Assembly (NCBI GenBank): GCA_011526085.1
Contig: WYBC01000038.1
Coordinates: 310,001 to 374,000, forward strand
Direction of reading: 5' to 3'
DNA from: Lysobacter sp.
Lineage (GTDB): Bacteria > Pseudomonadota > Gammaproteobacteria > Xanthomonadales > Xanthomonadaceae
DNA length: 64,000 bases
Shown: one piece after another, positions 55,692 through 64,000 of the stretch
Layout of the letters: each line of letters opens with the position of its first letter
Position numbering within the stretch: the stretch's first letter is position 1
Made by a program: the position numbers and the translations under genes
The notes under the pieces: generated by a model
Seen by the model: the letters and a program-made list of their open reading frames with translations, nothing else
Told to the model about the DNA's origin: nothing
Database searches by the model: none

Positions 55692-56405
55692 TCACCCGAT
55701 CAATAGCACGGGCCGGGCGGCTTGCCTAGATGTTGCGGTGCATCAATCGCTGCCCGGCCGCATGCCGCGCCCGCCGCCACGGTCGACGGGTCCGGCGAGC
55801 CGGGCAGGCGGTCGGATGGATCGCCGCGGTCGCAGCGTTTCGGTCGCCGGTCCGGGTCGCGATCGCGCAGGTCGATTGCGCAGGTCGATGGCGCGCCGGG
55901 ATTCGATCCAGAAAAACATCAGGGCGCGGGTGGCGACGACGGTATGCGGGCCCGGTCGGCAGGTCGTCGAGCGATCGATGCGTGCATGCGTCCGTTCGCA
56001 TTGCGTCGCCGGTCACATCGTTCCGCGCCTGGATCGCGCGCATCGATGATGCGATCCGATTCGATCGATGCCGACATCCGCAAGGCGCGATGATGCGCAT
56101 GCCGCTGCAGGCAGTCGTCGTGCCGTCGTCTCGGGCAAGCGACGCCGCGTTCTGCGGCATCGATCACATCATGCCGATCGCGCATCGCGCGAGTCGATGA
56201 TGCGCACGGATTCGATCGAAAAAAACATCCGGCGGGACGGGGTTGGATCAATGGAAAATTCCGCGCGCAAACCCATGCTGTGATCGCGACATCGCCGACG
56301 ACATCGAAGGTGCATCGCGATGCGCGCATGTGCGGCGGACGTGGACCTCGCCGCGGTGCAGGGGGCAATCCGGTCTCTCGAAACGACACGCTTGGAGTTC
56401 AACGT
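55692..56405. repeat. Gene-free region with three degenerate ~150-bp repeat units
   Basis: The 714-base stretch contains no supported gene. The block GATTCGATC followed by an A-rich or GCC-rich 6-mer and ACATC occurs near 55900-55925, 56058-56080 and 56209-56235, spaced 158 and 151 bases. Two copies are preceded by TCGATGATGCG. Flanks align loosely (CGGTCACATCGTT / CGATCACATCATG). Divergence is too high for recent duplication. Two A-runs (GAAAAACATC, GAAAAAAACATCC) lie in copies 1 and 3. Confidence 0.6.
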
Positions 56406-56648
56406 ATGCGGAATACCGTGAAATCAGCGCTTGCATCTGCCTTCGTCATGTTCGTCGCCGGCCTCGGCCAGGCGCCTGCCGCGGGTGCGCCGCGCGCCGC
56501 CGACCCGCCGCGGGATCTCTTCTACGAATGCACGCCGGAATTCGACGGCTTCGTCATCCGCTATGCAGTCGGCGATCGGCCCAGCCAGATCGTCTATGTG
56601 TATCTCTGCGACGGCAGCACGTGGACGTTGATCGACGTCGAAACCTGA
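56406..56648 (+). CDS. Small secreted protein, function unknown
   Basis: An 80-residue protein. The signal peptide covers about residues 1-27 (ALASAFVMFVAGLGQAPAAG). The mature part has two cysteines (YECTPEF and YLCDGST), probably one disulfide, and beta-like stretches (FVIRYAVG, IVYVYLCDG, TWTLIDVE). GGAG precedes the ATG. I did not recognise a family. It stands alone between the repeat-rich region and the BNR-repeat gene. The size and single disulfide would fit a small periplasmic inhibitor or binding protein, but nothing supports a specific role. Confidence 0.65.
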   Translation: MRNTVKSALASAFVMFVAGLGQAPAAGAPRAADPPRDLFYECTPEFDGFVIRYAVGDRPSQIVYVYLCDGSTWTLIDVET

Positions 56649-56705
56649 CCGTGGCATCGCCTGGCGCCATGCGTTGCACATCCGTGTGCAACGCGGGCGT
56701 GTTCC

Positions 56706-59700
56706 TCACTTCTTGGGTTTGCCCGGGCGACGATGACCCTGTCGGGTCAGCGCATCCGGCGTGCCGGAGGATTGCCAGGCGAGCGGCGCCTTCTCGGGCA
56801 CTTCGATCTCCGGCAGGCCGCGGGCCTTGAGCGCGGCATTGGCCTTGGCCAGATCGCCGTCGCGGATGGCCGCGAAGTCGGTTTCCAGCGTCTTCAGCCG
56901 GCGATCGAGCACGCCGATGTACGCGACCAGCGTATCGGCCGGTTTGCCTTCATAACCGATCAGGCCGCCGTAGAGGCTGTCCATGTGTTCGCGCAGGCGC
57001 TCCTCGCCGGTGATCGCGCCGCCTTCCTTCGTCGCCACGATCTCCTTGCGCAGGGTTTCCACGCGCGCGGACAGCGCGGTCAGCGATGCGCGCAGGGCGT
57101 CGTCGGCGGGCAGTTTGCCGCCGACGCCCTCGGCGCCGCCGCGCACGGCCTGGATCTTCGCCACGAGATCGCTCATGCGGCCGAACATCGCGTGCACCCG
57201 CATGCTGGCGTCGTAATTGGCCTGGCGATCGGCGACGCTGAACTGCGCGCGTCGATCCAGTCCCACGGTGATGCGATCCTCCAACACCTGATCGCCCTTG
57301 GTCAGGCGCAGGGTGTAGGTGCCGGGCGGCACGCGCGGACCCTGCAGGCTGTTGCCGGCGACCGACGCGGCCGGCGGCACCGTCGGCGGCTTGCGGCTCA
57401 TCGACCAGTACACGCGGTTGATGCCGCGGCGTTTGCTGGTGGGCAGGGTGTCGATGAGGTGGCCGTCGGCGTCGAACACTTCGAGCTTGAGCTTGCCGAA
57501 CAGGTGGCGGGTCTTCTGGTAGTAGGTGATGACCATGTCGTTCGATGCGCTCTGGCCGGCGTAACCGGCATCGCCTTCGGACCAGCCGCCGAACGCGCGG
57601 ATGCGCTGCTGCTGCGGACGGCCCGGCAGGAACGCCGCGTCGCGGGTCAGCACGGCACCGTCCAGCGCGCGCAGCGGGGTGAGGTCGTCGACGATCCAGA
57701 TGCCGCGGCCGTGGGTGGCCAGCACCAGATCGTGGTCGCGCGGCTGCACCACCAGATCGCGCACCGCCACCGCCGGGAAGTCGCCGCCCTTGAACTGCGC
57801 CCAGTGCGCGCCGTCGTCCAGCGAGATCCACAGGCCCAGCTCGGTGCCCGCGTAGAGCAGGCCGCGCTTCACCGGGTCCTCGCGCAGCACGTGGGCGTAA
57901 CCGCGCACGCTCTTCGGGTCCTTCGGCGTGGCCAGCGCGGTCCAGGTCGCGCCGTAATCGCTCACCTTGTACAGCAGCGGGTCCATCTCGCCGTAGGTGT
58001 GGCGATCGAACGCGACGTAGGCGGTGCCGGCCTCGTGCGGGCTGGCGTCGATGTACGCCACCCACGAGCCGGCGGGCACCTTTGCGCCGGACACCACGTT
58101 GCGCCACGACTTGCCGCCGTCGCGCGTCACCTGCACGTTGCCGTCGTCGGTACCCACCCAGATCACGCGGCCGTCCTTCGGTGATTCGCTGATGGTGTAG
58201 ATGGTGGTGTGCATCTCGGCCGCGGAATTGTCCACGGTGATGCCGCCCGAGAGTTCCTGCTGCTGCTTCTTCGGATCGTTGGTGGTCAGGTCGGGCGAGA
58301 TGCGTTCCCAGGTCTGGCCCTGGTTGCGGGTGCGGAACAGGAACTGCGCGCCCATGTACAGCGTGCCCTTCTCGTTGGGCGACAGATGCAGCGGCGTGTT
58401 CCAGTTCCAGCGCAGTTTCTCGCCGTCGTTGGCGCGCGGCTGGATGTCGCGGGAATCCAGCGTGCGACGGTTGATGCGCGCGAGATTGCCGCCCTGGTAT
58501 TCGGCGTAGACGTAATTGCGGTCGGTGGGGTCGGAGAACACCCAGAAGCCGTCGCCGCCGTAGAGGTTCTCCCATCGCGAATTGGTGATGCCGCCGGGAT
58601 AGGACGAATCGCCCACCCACGAGCTGTTGTCCTGCAGGCCGCCGTAGACCTGATACGGATCCTGGTCGTCGATGCTGACGTGGTAGAACTGCGAGATCGG
58701 CAGATTGTGGCCTTTCCACCAGCTCTCGGCGCCATCCTTCGAATACCAGATGCCGCCGTCGTCGCCGGCGATCACGTTCTTCGGGTCGTTCGGATCGATC
58801 CACACGTCGTGGAAATCGGCATGCGTGTTGCCCGTGCCGGAGAAGGTCTTGCCGCCGTCGGTGCTCTGGATCAGGTTGAGGTTGGTCTTGAACAGGCGAT
58901 CGGGATTGTTGGGGTCGACGATGAGATTGGCGAAATAGAACGGGCGCCAGACCATCATCTGGCTGTCGTCGCGACGCTCCCACGTGCCGCCGCCGTCGGC
59001 CGAGCGGTACAGCGCGCTCTTCACGCCTTCCACGAAGGCGTAGACCACCTTCGAATCGGACGGCGCCACCGCCACCGCGATGCGGCCGTACGGTTTCGCG
59101 GGCAGGCCGCCGCCGGTGACTTCCTTCCAGGTGCGTCCGCCGTCGGCGGAGCGGTACAGGCCGCTGCCCGACGGTGCGTCCGGACCTTCGCCGCCGGAAC
59201 GGAAGGTCCAGCCCTTGCGGCGGAAGTCCCACAGCGACGCGTACACCACGTCGGGATTCTTCGCGTCCACGCTCATGCCGCCGCAACCGGTCGACAGGTT
59301 GCCGCCCTTGAGCACCTGCGACCAGGTCTTGCCGCCGTCGGTGGTGCGATACACGCCGCGCTCGGCGGAATCGCTCCACAGCTTGCCGGTGACGCAGGCC
59401 AGCACGGTCTCGCCGTTGCGCGGGTCCACGCTCAGTTTGACGATGCGCTCGGACTGCGGAAGGCCGACGTTCTTCCACGATTCGCCGCCGTCGGTGGAGC
59501 GGTAGACGCCGTCGCCGATCGACACCGAGTTGCGGGTCCAGGCTTCGCCGGTGCCCACCCAGACGTCGTTCTGGTCGTTGGGGTTCAGCGCGATCGCGCC
59601 GATCGACTGGACCGGCTGCTTGTCGAACTTCGGACGATAGGTCGTGCCGCCGTCGGTGGATTTCCACACGCCGCCGCTGGCCGCGCCGACCCAGATGGTC

Positions 59701-59903
59701 AGCGCGCCATCCTTGCGGCGCACCGCGGTGAGCGCGGAGATGCGGCCGCTCATGGTGGCCGAACCGATGTTGCGGATGCCGAGGCCCGAGATCACGCCCT
59801 GGTCGGGCACCGGTGCCTGCTGTGCGGTGGCGAATCCGGTCGAGAGCCCGGTGGCCAGCAGGAGGGCCGCGACCCGAGGTGGTCGCTTGATCGAAACTTG
59901 CAT
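56706..59903 (-). CDS. Secreted BNR/sortilin-like beta-propeller repeat protein
   Basis: A 1065-residue protein with a signal peptide (RVAALLLATGLSTGFATAQQ). Residues ~35-760 contain at least six BNR/Asp-box motifs (KSTDGGTTYRP, RSTDGGESWKN, RTTDGGKTWSQ, RSADGGRTWKE, RSADGGGTWER, QSTDGGKTFSG), which build two propellers as in the VPS10/sialidase-like proteins usually labelled glycosyl hydrolase. Catalytic sialidase arginines are not obvious. The C-terminal ~300 residues have GPRVPPGTYTLRL and a helical end. It follows a LolA-like gene by 12 bases. Probably periplasmic or exported; substrate unknown. Confidence 0.85.
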   Translation of the reverse strand: MQVSIKRPPRVAALLLATGLSTGFATAQQAPVPDQGVISGLGIRNIGSATMSGRISALTAVRRKDGALTIWVGAASGGVWKSTDGGTTYRPKFDKQPVQSIGAIALNPNDQNDVWVGTGEAWTRNSVSIGDGVYRSTDGGESWKNVGLPQSERIVKLSVDPRNGETVLACVTGKLWSDSAERGVYRTTDGGKTWSQVLKGGNLSTGCGGMSVDAKNPDVVYASLWDFRRKGWTFRSGGEGPDAPSGSGLYRSADGGRTWKEVTGGGLPAKPYGRIAVAVAPSDSKVVYAFVEGVKSALYRSADGGGTWERRDDSQMMVWRPFYFANLIVDPNNPDRLFKTNLNLIQSTDGGKTFSGTGNTHADFHDVWIDPNDPKNVIAGDDGGIWYSKDGAESWWKGHNLPISQFYHVSIDDQDPYQVYGGLQDNSSWVGDSSYPGGITNSRWENLYGGDGFWVFSDPTDRNYVYAEYQGGNLARINRRTLDSRDIQPRANDGEKLRWNWNTPLHLSPNEKGTLYMGAQFLFRTRNQGQTWERISPDLTTNDPKKQQQELSGGITVDNSAAEMHTTIYTISESPKDGRVIWVGTDDGNVQVTRDGGKSWRNVVSGAKVPAGSWVAYIDASPHEAGTAYVAFDRHTYGEMDPLLYKVSDYGATWTALATPKDPKSVRGYAHVLREDPVKRGLLYAGTELGLWISLDDGAHWAQFKGGDFPAVAVRDLVVQPRDHDLVLATHGRGIWIVDDLTPLRALDGAVLTRDAAFLPGRPQQQRIRAFGGWSEGDAGYAGQSASNDMVITYYQKTRHLFGKLKLEVFDADGHLIDTLPTSKRRGINRVYWSMSRKPPTVPPAASVAGNSLQGPRVPPGTYTLRLTKGDQVLEDRITVGLDRRAQFSVADRQANYDASMRVHAMFGRMSDLVAKIQAVRGGAEGVGGKLPADDALRASLTALSARVETLRKEIVATKEGGAITGEERLREHMDSLYGGLIGYEGKPADTLVAYIGVLDRRLKTLETDFAAIRDGDLAKANAALKARGLPEIEVPEKAPLAWQSSGTPDALTRQGHRRPGKPKK

Positions 59904-59915
59904 GGTCGTCTCCTG

Positions 59916-60647
59916 CTACGGGTTGGCGGTGGGCTTGGCGGCGGGGAAGGCGAAGATCGTGGCGTCGACCGGCGTGTTCAGCTTGATCGCATCCACCTGC
60001 ATCTGGCCCTGCTCGAACGGGAAGTACACGCCGTCCACCTGCGCGTATTCGCCGAGGTCGGTGGTGTTCACCTGTTCCTGACCGCGCACGAAGCTGTGGT
60101 CTTCCACGCGGATTTCGAGGAAGTGGTCGGGATCGAGGAACAGCACCTGGCTGTCGCCGTCCTTGAAGGTCACGCGCAGCTTGTGCGCCGCGGTGCCGTC
60201 GATGTCCTCGGTGCCGAGATATTCGAGGCGGCTGCCCTTCGCCTTCCAGTCCAGCAGCGGTCCGCCGATGTCGGCGGCGCGGATGAGACCCTTGGAATCG
60301 TCGCGGCTGGTTTTCTGCGGATCGCGGCGGCCCTGGAAGGGCTCGATCGCCCAGCCTTCGCTGCCGTCCCACGCGTTCACCGCGGTCAGTCCCTGCAGCG
60401 AGAATTCGAAGCGCGCCTTGTCGGGCGCCATCGTCACGCTGCGCACCTGTGCTTCCATGCCGCCGCCGAAGCGCATTTTCCCGCTGGCGCGCATGCTGCG
60501 CACGGCGCGCAGTTTGTCGGCGCCGCCGCGCGCTTCCAGGTTCCTGGCGACGAGTTCGTCCGCGGTGTAGGTGGGGCCGGCCGCGATCGCGGCGGTCGGC
60601 AGCGACAGGCCGGCGAGGCCGGCCATCAAGATCAATCGAATCAACAT
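59916..60647 (-). CDS. LolA-like outer-membrane lipoprotein-sorting-type protein
   Basis: A 243-residue secreted protein. Signal peptide: ILMAGLAGLSLPTAAIAAG. TADELVARNLEARGGADKLR matches the start of LolA/LolB-like proteins, followed by an 11-stranded half-barrel pattern (KLRVTFKDGDSQVLFLDPDH). Such proteins bind acyl chains or other hydrophobic ligands in the periplasm. GGAGGACG precedes the ATG. It is 12 bases upstream of the BNR-repeat gene, so the two are co-transcribed and may act together. It is not the main LolA (longer and lacks the sorting-protein context). Confidence 0.8.
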   Translation of the reverse strand: MLIRLILMAGLAGLSLPTAAIAAGPTYTADELVARNLEARGGADKLRAVRSMRASGKMRFGGGMEAQVRSVTMAPDKARFEFSLQGLTAVNAWDGSEGWAIEPFQGRRDPQKTSRDDSKGLIRAADIGGPLLDWKAKGSRLEYLGTEDIDGTAAHKLRVTFKDGDSQVLFLDPDHFLEIRVEDHSFVRGQEQVNTTDLGEYAQVDGVYFPFEQGQMQVDAIKLNTPVDATIFAFPAAKPTANP

Positions 60648-60823
60648 CGAACGTCCTCCTGCGCCGGCTGGCGAGCCTGCGCAACGTAGACCCGCGGCGC
60701 ACGGCCGGCAAGGCCGAAAGTCACGGTCGGGCCGACGATGGGTGTGCGGCCGTTGGCCGCATCGCCGCGATCGCCGCGTTGCATGGAAGGGGCGGGATCC
60801 GATGACGCGAAGGAGTGTGTGCC

Positions 60824-61351
60824 GTGACCCGAGCCATGACCGATGCCATGTCCCATGCCATGCCCCGTGCGATCCGCCTTGCCTGTGCCGTGCTGTGCCT
60901 CGCCGCGATGCCGCTGGCGGCCCGGGCCGGCAACGAGATCATGGTGGATCGCTGCAGCCACGAAGTCTCGATCGTTTCCGCCTACGGCGACAAGCCGGGA
61001 TCGAACGACGCGATCCTGCTCAAACGCTCGAACGGCAAGACGAACTGGACCGCACCGTTCCGGGTGCGCACGAGCGAGGACGGTTTCATCCGCTGGTGGT
61101 GCCATTCGACCACCGGCAACCAGTTCGATGCCGGCACCTGGCGGATCGAGGAAATCTACATCGGCAGCAAATGCAAACTCTATGCCGACGGTTCGACCAC
61201 GGACTGCGGCCCCGATGTCGATCTCAAGCTCGGTTCGTCGGCGTGGAACGGCTGGACGCCCGAGCGATCGCGCTGCAAGAACCGCTCGCGCAACCTGCGC
61301 GCGCGCCTCGACGGCAACCGGAAACTGCTGATCGAATGCCTGCCGCCGTGA
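60824..61351 (+). CDS. Secreted six-cysteine protein, function unknown
   Basis: A 175-residue protein starting at a GTG (60824) eight bases after AGGAG (60811-60815). The signal peptide centres on LACAVLCLAAMPLAARAG. The mature region has six cysteines (DRCSHE, WWCHST, SKCKLY, TDCGPD, SRCKNR, IECLPP), probably three disulfides, and several aromatic-rich strands (FIRWWCHSTT, GTWRIEEIYI). The Met-rich N-terminus offers other starts (60836, 60860). No family recognised. It is divergent from the LolA-like gene. Confidence 0.65.
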   Translation: MTRAMTDAMSHAMPRAIRLACAVLCLAAMPLAARAGNEIMVDRCSHEVSIVSAYGDKPGSNDAILLKRSNGKTNWTAPFRVRTSEDGFIRWWCHSTTGNQFDAGTWRIEEIYIGSKCKLYADGSTTDCGPDVDLKLGSSAWNGWTPERSRCKNRSRNLRARLDGNRKLLIECLPP

Positions 61352-61487
61352 TCGCCGCGGACGCATGCCCGCACGCCGCATGCGTGCGGGTATGCTGTCG
61401 CGCCCGGCCACGCGCGACGCCCATGACGCTTCCCCCGATGCTTCTGGTCCACGCTGTTCCGCACGCCCCGCCGCCGGCGCATCCGCG

Positions 61488-62279
61488 ATGTGCCTGATCG
61501 CGCTCGCCTGGCGCATGCACCCGCGCTATCGCCTCGTGCTCGCGACCAATCGCGACGAATTCCACGCGCGGCCGACGCTGCCGCTGGCGCCCTGGCACGA
61601 CGCGCCGGAGGTCGTCGGCGGTCGCGACGGCCAGCACGGCGGCAGTTGGCTGGCGCTGCGCGGTCGCCGGTTTGCGGCGGTGACCAACGTGCGCCGGCCG
61701 CCGGAGCGCGAAGGACATTCGCGCGGCGCGCTGGTCGCCGATTTCGTGCGCGCCGATGCGGGCACGCACGAAGCGCTCGCCGCGCTCGCGGCCGAAGCGC
61801 CGCGCTATCGGCCGTTCAATCTGCTGGCGCACGACGGCGACGATCTCGGCTTCGCCACCAATCTGTCGACGATTCCCGCCGACGGCGAGGACGGCCGCGA
61901 TTTCGCGATGCGCCCGCTCGTGCCCGGCCTGCACGGCATCTCCAACGGCGCGCTCGATGCGCCGTGGCCGAAGACCGAAACGCTGACGGCGCGTCTCGAC
62001 GACTGGCTGTCGTCGCCCGCCGCGACGGAGGCGACGCCCGATCTCGAACCGCTGTTCGCGGCGCTCGCCGACACCACCCTCGCCGACGACGCGCGACTGC
62101 CCGACACCGGCATCGGCCTGGAGCTCGAACGCTTCCTCTCGCCGGCCTTCATCCGCCACGAAAATTACGGCACCCGCGCCAGCTCCATCGTCCTCATCGC
62201 CGACGATCACGCGCTGATCGTCGAACGCCGTTTCGGCCCCGGCGGCGCGTTCGAGGGCGAAACGCGGCTGGTGGTCTAG
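61488..62279 (+). CDS. NRDE (TANGO2-like) family protein
   Basis: A 263-residue protein. It begins MCLIALAW, with Cys2 in the position of an Ntn-type nucleophile, and has the name-giving ATNRDEFHARPT motif (residues ~23-33). GGRDGQHGGSWLALRGRRFA, VTNVR and HGISNGALDAPWPK are conserved blocks. TANGO2-family proteins have been linked to heme and membrane traffic in eukaryotes; bacterial function is not known. No operon partner. The ATG at 61488 is chosen because Cys must follow Met. Confidence 0.88.
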   Translation: MCLIALAWRMHPRYRLVLATNRDEFHARPTLPLAPWHDAPEVVGGRDGQHGGSWLALRGRRFAAVTNVRRPPEREGHSRGALVADFVRADAGTHEALAALAAEAPRYRPFNLLAHDGDDLGFATNLSTIPADGEDGRDFAMRPLVPGLHGISNGALDAPWPKTETLTARLDDWLSSPAATEATPDLEPLFAALADTTLADDARLPDTGIGLELERFLSPAFIRHENYGTRASSIVLIADDHALIVERRFGPGGAFEGETRLVV

Positions 62280-62394
62280 ACAGAGCGGTCGTCATCCCGA
62301 AGCGCGCGGGCAATGCAGGAAGCACTTGCGCTTGCCGTGGCGTCCCGTCGTCACGGCGAGGGCCGGGACCCGGCTTCGCGAGCGGCGACCTCGT

Positions 62395-63138
62395 TCACTG
62401 CGGACCAGCAAGGGCGATCGCATCGGCACCGGCCGGAAAGTGCAACTGGTCGGAAACGTCGTGGGCCGCGCGCCACACGGCTTCTGCCACGTCCTGCGGG
62501 CAAGTGACGGCCTGCGGCTGCGCGAAGGCCGCGAAGATCGGCCGGGCGATATCCGCATAGGCCTCGGGAATCAGCCCCTGCATGCGCTCGGTACCGTTTT
62601 CGGTGAAGCGCGTGGACGGGCCGTACCCCGGCTCGACGAGTTTCACGCGCACGCCGAACGCACCGAGTTCCAGCGCCAGCGAGCCGGAGAAGCCTTCCAC
62701 CGCGGTCTTGCTGCCGGTGTAGGCGGCGGCGAACGGCATGCTCGCCAATGTCACGCTCGATGTGACATTCACGATCACGCCCGCTTGGCGCTCGCGCATC
62801 TGCGGGATCACGGCCTGGCACATGGCCAGCGTGCCGAAGGTGTTGGTGTCGAACACTTCGCGGACGGTCGGCATTCCCGTCGCCTCGAACGCGCCGACCA
62901 CGCCGATACCGGCGTTGTTGACCAGCACGTCGATGGGGCCGGCATCGCGCACGACCCGGGTGATGCTCTCCGGCAGGGTCACGTCGAGTGGCAGCACGCG
63001 GATGCGGTCGGACACGGGCAGGATGCCCGTACGGGGAGTACGCATGGTGGCGATCACGTTCCAGCCTTGCTGGTGGAAGTAGAGCGCAGTTTCCAGGCCG
63101 TAGCCCGAGGAGCAGCCGGTGATCAGGACGGTTTTCAT
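62395..63138 (-). CDS. SDR-family oxidoreductase
   Basis: A 247-residue short-chain dehydrogenase, MKTVLITGCSSGYGLETALY. The cofactor loop is TGCSSGYG, then NNAGIGVVG, VTSSV and YTGSK (Tyr/Lys dyad). The Arg-rich strand after the loop (ATMRTPRTG) favours NADP. It is divergent from the AraC-type gene (94 bases between starts), which is its likely regulator. A second, only distantly similar SDR sits at 47744. Substrate unknown. Confidence 0.9.
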   Translation of the reverse strand: MKTVLITGCSSGYGLETALYFHQQGWNVIATMRTPRTGILPVSDRIRVLPLDVTLPESITRVVRDAGPIDVLVNNAGIGVVGAFEATGMPTVREVFDTNTFGTLAMCQAVIPQMRERQAGVIVNVTSSVTLASMPFAAAYTGSKTAVEGFSGSLALELGAFGVRVKLVEPGYGPSTRFTENGTERMQGLIPEAYADIARPIFAAFAQPQAVTCPQDVAEAVWRAAHDVSDQLHFPAGADAIALAGPQ

Positions 63139-63232
63139 GAGGGGATTCCAGATTGGGGTGGAGCCACTGTAGTCAGTCGAAGCAGGACGATCTATGCTCA
63201 AAGATCCACGAAATGTTGGTGAGCGTCCTGAA

Positions 63233-64000
63233 ATGGTCGATCCCCTGTCCGAAGTCATTTCCCTGCTGCGACCGGCCGACGTGCGGGCAAAGACCATCAG
63301 CGGCGCCGGGCGCTGGGGCGTGCGCTACGCCGCCTACGGGCATCCAAGCTTCTGCGTCGTGACCGACGGCGCCTGCATGCTGCAGATCGAAGACGCCGCG
63401 CCACTGCGACTGGAAGCGGGCGACTTCGTCTTCCTGCCCGCCACGCCTGCCTTCGTGTTGACCGGATTCGAAGCCGTCGAGCCCGAGCCGATCGATCCGG
63501 CCATCGCCGCAGGCCAGATGGATGCGGTCCATCATGGAACGAGGGAAGGCGCGCCCGACGTGCGACTGCTGGGCGGCTACTTCCTGTTCGACTCGCCCGA
63601 CACGGCGCTGCTGGTCGACTTCCTGCCCAAGCGCATCCATGTCCGTGGCGCGCAGCGCCTGTCCGTGCTGGTGGGTCTGGTACGGGACGAGACTTCGCAA
63701 AGCCTGCCAGGGCGCGAGCTGATCCTGGCGCGCCTCGTCGAAGTCCTGCTGATCGAAGCATTGCGCGCCGCACCTGGCGACGACGCGCCGGCGGGATTGC
63801 TGCGCGGACTTGCCGACCCGCGGCTGGCCGCGTCGATCCGCGAAATGCATCGCGAGCCGGCGCGCCTCTGGACGGTGGAACAATTGGCGAGAACCGCAGC
63901 GCTCTCGCGATCGGCCTACTTCCAGCGTTTCACGCGTGCGGTTGGACTGCCGCCGATGGAATACCTGCTCGCCTGGCGGATGGCCCTCGCCAAGGACCTG
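63233..64000 (+). CDS. AraC-family transcriptional regulator with cupin-like N-domain, 3' end missing
   Basis: The frame is open to base 64000 (256 codons shown). The N-terminal domain (~1-175; GVRYAAYGHPSFCVVTDGAC, LEAGDFVFLPATPAFVL) is the AraC-binding/cupin_6 type. The C-terminal AraC HTH has begun (LWTVEQLARTAALSRSAYFQ, then RFTRAVGLPPMEYL). The second HTH helix pair lies beyond the edge. The start MVDPLSEVISLLRP is typical for this subgroup; ATG 63194 would be an alternative. A TATGCT hexamer (63193-63198) may be the -10 box. It probably controls the divergent SDR gene. Confidence 0.88.
   Translation, partial: MVDPLSEVISLLRPADVRAKTISGAGRWGVRYAAYGHPSFCVVTDGACMLQIEDAAPLRLEAGDFVFLPATPAFVLTGFEAVEPEPIDPAIAAGQMDAVHHGTREGAPDVRLLGGYFLFDSPDTALLVDFLPKRIHVRGAQRLSVLVGLVRDETSQSLPGRELILARLVEVLLIEALRAAPGDDAPAGLLRGLADPRLAASIREMHREPARLWTVEQLARTAALSRSAYFQRFTRAVGLPPMEYLLAWRMALAKDL

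Overview
The window is a high-GC, gene-dense stretch of a gammaproteobacterial chromosome. Gene content points to the Xanthomonadaceae/Lysobacteraceae (Lysobacter- or Luteimonas-like): a cydX-ybgE tail, acnD-prpF, metF and ahcY with an S-adenosylhomocysteine (SAH) riboswitch, a DUF6776-erpA-nudC cluster, an S9 glutamyl-endopeptidase-like protease, a large BNR-repeat protein, and GTAG-headed REP palindromes. I saw no insertion sequence, prophage, CRISPR array or rRNA. One tRNA (elongator Met) is present. The GC statement is by eye, not a computed value. 

Layout. 1-1784: tail of a respiratory cluster (NifX-like fragment, cydX, ybgE-like) and a secreted two-domain c-type heme protein. 1965-6655: Cds1-like PLP enzyme, dinB, and a subtilisin-like protease preceded by a small protein resembling that protease's own prodomain. 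6921-10099: btuB behind a cobalamin riboswitch, a TfoX C-terminal-like protein and msrC. 10165-16190: bioD, then a TetR/membrane-fusion/RND efflux operon with a candidate palindromic operator. 16405-17473: phasin, queD, tRNA-Met. 17670-23586: acnD, an SRPBCC protein, prpF, rppH, bfd and bfr. 23696-28207: a hybrid histidine kinase and a REC-GGDEF-EAL response regulator with degenerate output domains. 28312-35895: DUF4126, DUF6776, erpA, nudC, ampE-like, metF, DUF3228 and a membrane diguanylate cyclase. 35999-40225: ahcY and a secreted S9 peptidase. 40540-45302: a five-gene, translationally coupled cluster resembling a divergent chaperone/outer-membrane fibre assembly system, with a candidate sigma-54 promoter. 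45554-50184: GAF-EAL phosphodiesterase, a TetR-SDR-MDR module with matching operators, and a Rieske protein. 50519-55664: secreted glycoside hydrolase and the Anbu proteasome-like cluster. 56406-64000: small secreted proteins, a BNR-repeat protein with a LolA-like partner, an NRDE protein, and a divergent SDR/AraC pair that runs off the right edge. 

How the parts connect. Several small regulatory circuits can be read directly. B12 controls btuB through a riboswitch. SAH-cycle genes metF and ahcY share a near-identical promoter motif, and ahcY also has an SAH riboswitch. The TetR at 47091 and the SDR operon at 47744 carry the same ATATGA-N6-TCATAT operator. The efflux TetR has its own palindrome. 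Cyclic-di-GMP signalling is represented by one intact GGDEF enzyme, one intact EAL enzyme and one degenerate effector-type protein. The most promising candidate for an undescribed system is the fibre-like cluster at 40540-45302. The protease/stand-alone prodomain pair at 4246-6655 is the second.
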